Assembly (NCBI GenBank): GCA_903835145.1 | Contig: CAILMA010000598.1 | Coordinates: 1 to 8,047, forward strand | Length of the DNA stretch: 8,047 nucleotides | Source: an uncultured Bacteroidota bacterium | GTDB taxonomy: Bacteria; Bacteroidota; Bacteroidia; Chitinophagales; Chitinophagaceae | Direction of reading: 5' to 3' | Shown here: piece by piece, positions 6,977 through 8,047 of the stretch | Layout of the letters: every line of letters begins with the position of its first letter | How positions within the stretch are numbered: the first letter of the stretch is position 1 | Notes under the pieces: generated by a model | Told to the model about the DNA's origin: nothing | Databases searched by the model: none | Seen by the model: only the letters and a program-made list of their open reading frames with translations | Made by a program: the position numbers and the translations under genes

Positions 6977-7450
6977 ATGAAAATACTGGGCTGGATATTA
7001 AAAAGGAAGTTATTGCTGCTTGGTTTTCTTGCGGTAATGATAACTGCAAATGCACAAAACACATCGTACATCAGCAACCATAAGTCACTCACTGAAGAGT
7101 TATCTGCGGAGTATGGTATTCCTTATTCTGTCATTCTTGCCGTTGCTATAGTTGAGTCTTCTTCGGGCGTTGGTAAAGCAGCAAAAAAGCTGAACAATCA
7201 TTTTGGAATAGTTGGCAGCAACCATCTGCCAAAGAAAGGATATAGGAGCAGATATAAGCAATACGATACCGACGCAGATTCTTTCCTTGATTTCTGCCGC
7301 GTGATTTCCCACAAAAACTTCTATGCCGACCTGAAAAATAACAACGACCCAAAACAGTGGGTAAAGGCTATAAGCCAAAGCGGCTATTCCGGCAAACCGC
7401 AGATATGGGAGAAAAGAATATTGAATACTATTTCAACAAACAGGCTTTAA
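6977..7450 (+). CDS. Exported glucosaminidase-domain protein (peptidoglycan hydrolase-like)
   Basis: This 157-residue secreted protein begins with a signal peptide (basic KRK at 9-11, hydrophobic 12-23, likely cleavage after ANA near residue 26). The rest is a compact glucosaminidase domain (the FlgJ/Bax/AtlA-type fold), which cleaves the glycan strands of peptidoglycan. The helix GIPYSVILAVAIVESSSG (47-64) carries the presumed catalytic glutamate E60, then KLNNHFGI (71-78) gives the hallmark NHFGI. YKQYDTDADSFLDFCRVI and SGYSGKPQIWEKRI (136-148) match the rest of the fold. There is no LysM or other wall-binding module, and at 157 residues it is shorter than most Bacteroidota relatives, which often add repeats at the C-terminus. 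It has its own promoter upstream and is followed 39 bases later by an SGNH-like gene, suggesting a shared role in cell-wall remodelling. Enzymatic activity is inferred from motifs. Confidence 0.85.
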   Translation: MKILGWILKRKLLLLGFLAVMITANAQNTSYISNHKSLTEELSAEYGIPYSVILAVAIVESSSGVGKAAKKLNNHFGIVGSNHLPKKGYRSRYKQYDTDADSFLDFCRVISHKNFYADLKNNNDPKQWVKAISQSGYSGKPQIWEKRILNTISTNRL

Positions 7451-7457
7451 TATTGGT

Positions 7458-7465
7458 TATTTTTG
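7458..7465 (+). promoter_or_regulatory. Candidate -7 box for the SGNH-like gene
   Basis: TATTTTTG matches TAnnTTTG exactly and lies 24 bases before the ATG at 7490, within the 39-base gap after the glucosaminidase gene. A -33 element is not clear. The box abuts the inverted repeat at 7466-7481. T-rich sequence makes chance matches likely. Confidence 0.35.
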
Positions 7466-7481
7466 CGGGAATAAATTCCCG
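7466..7481. repeat. Inverted repeat CGGGAAT-AA-ATTCCCG
   Basis: Two 7-base arms, perfect reverse complements around a central AA, lie between the glucosaminidase and SGNH-like genes. As RNA it would form a stem of about 6 bp with a 4-base loop, followed by only three T residues, so it is at best a weak terminator or attenuator. As DNA it could be an operator for a dimeric regulator. Confidence 0.55.
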
Positions 7482-7489
7482 TTTCCCTT

Positions 7490-8047
7490 ATGAATTACAA
7501 TAAGAATGTAGTTGTATTCACCTTAGTGACTACAATCATTCTATTTTTATACTCCTTGTTTGCGGCTGTTTACAAACCTCATCTGCTCAATCTTGATAAC
7601 ATCAGTATTATTTCAGATGTCATCAAGCACAAGAATCAGGATTCGGCACTTTCGTCAGTTATCCTGCCTGCCGATACGCTCGTTGCAGTTCCTCAAAGTG
7701 ATAGCAATGCTGCAACTGGCGAGCCATTGCCCCCGCGAACGCTGGCCATGTATCAATCGCACAGCACCATAACTGCTTTTTACACCGATACAACGCTGCC
7801 TGCCCTACCTGCTATCATGCACAAATTGTATGAGCTGAAAAAAAGCAAAAAAGGCAAACTTCGCATAGCATGGCTCGGTGATAGTATGATAGAGGGCGAC
7901 CTGCTCACACAAACCTTCCGCAAAAAGATTCAGCAGTTCCTGGGCTGCTACGGTGTTGGTTTTGTCACTGCCACATCAGTCGCAGCACCGTTCCGCACGA
8001 GTGCCATCCATAAGTGGACCGGCGAATGGAAGGAAGATAACTTTAAA
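7490..8047 (+). CDS. Membrane-anchored SGNH-hydrolase-like protein (3' end outside window)
   Basis: This frame is open from ATG 7490 to the window edge, giving 186 codons with no stop. The N-terminus MNYNKNVVVF begins a single membrane helix (about residues 7-28), followed by a poorly conserved linker rich in S, T, P and A (about 50-115) and then the start of an SGNH fold. LRIAWLGDSMIEGD (124-137) is the block I motif with presumed nucleophile S132, and CYGVGFV (153-159) follows as in many cell-surface SGNH proteins. The protein would sit in the inner membrane with its catalytic domain in the periplasm and act on ester-linked acyl groups, possibly acetyl groups on cell-wall or surface glycans. 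In Bacteroidota such proteins are often next to MBOAT O-acyltransferases, but none is visible here. The blocks with the catalytic Asp and His lie beyond the edge, so activity is unproven. Confidence 0.75.
   Translation, partial: MNYNKNVVVFTLVTTIILFLYSLFAAVYKPHLLNLDNISIISDVIKHKNQDSALSSVILPADTLVAVPQSDSNAATGEPLPPRTLAMYQSHSTITAFYTDTTLPALPAIMHKLYELKKSKKGKLRIAWLGDSMIEGDLLTQTFRKKIQQFLGCYGVGFVTATSVAAPFRTSAIHKWTGEWKEDNFK

Noticed and set aside
7560..7772. Plus-strand 70-residue frame near the window end
   Set aside because: It overlaps the SGNH-like gene in a different frame. The frame from 7490 has a membrane helix and the GDS motif and is open to the edge.

Overview
The window looks like a piece of a Bacteroidota chromosome, probably from the Chitinophagaceae or a close relative. 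This rests on four things: most starts lack a Shine-Dalgarno sequence; TAnnTTTG-type -7 boxes lie upstream of several genes; gene content is typical of the phylum (a DUF1684 exported protein, a Nif3/zinc-ribbon pair, a LytS-like histidine kinase, a FucP-type sugar transporter with a ROK kinase); and composition is moderate in GC. The species assignment is inference. I see no rRNA, tRNA, CRISPR array, insertion sequence or phage gene.

Layout: the window opens inside the ATPase domain of a sensor histidine kinase (1-324, +). A short spacer with back-to-back palindromes follows, then an EamA/DMT permease (455-1339, +). Next is a sugar-use cassette: a FucP/GluP-type MFS sugar transporter (1500-3164, +) whose 3' end overlaps a ROK-family glucokinase-like gene (3136-4065, +). 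A convergent exported DUF1684 protein (4163-4771, -) lies tail to tail with it. The divergent gap 4772-4893 leads into a tightly coupled pair, a Nif3-family dinuclear-metal protein (4894-5994, +) and a coiled-coil C4 zinc-ribbon protein (5996-6754, +), closed by a strong intrinsic terminator (6781-6810). The last part holds a small exported glucosaminidase-domain protein (6977-7450, +) and the start of a membrane-anchored SGNH-hydrolase-like protein (7490 to the window end, +).

How the genes fit together: the MFS and ROK genes probably import a free hexose and phosphorylate it in the cytoplasm, which is how organisms without a sugar PTS use glucose. The Nif3/zinc-ribbon pair is a widely conserved neighbourhood whose biochemical role is still poorly defined. 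The glucosaminidase and SGNH genes suggest a cell-wall or acyl-ester module that continues past the window edge. Most of the window is ordinary conserved gene content and I do not see a clearly novel system. The points most worth a second look are the sugar transporter, which appears to lack both acidic residues used for proton coupling in E. coli FucP and carries two extra predicted helices, and the glucosaminidase/SGNH pair with its unusual spacer.
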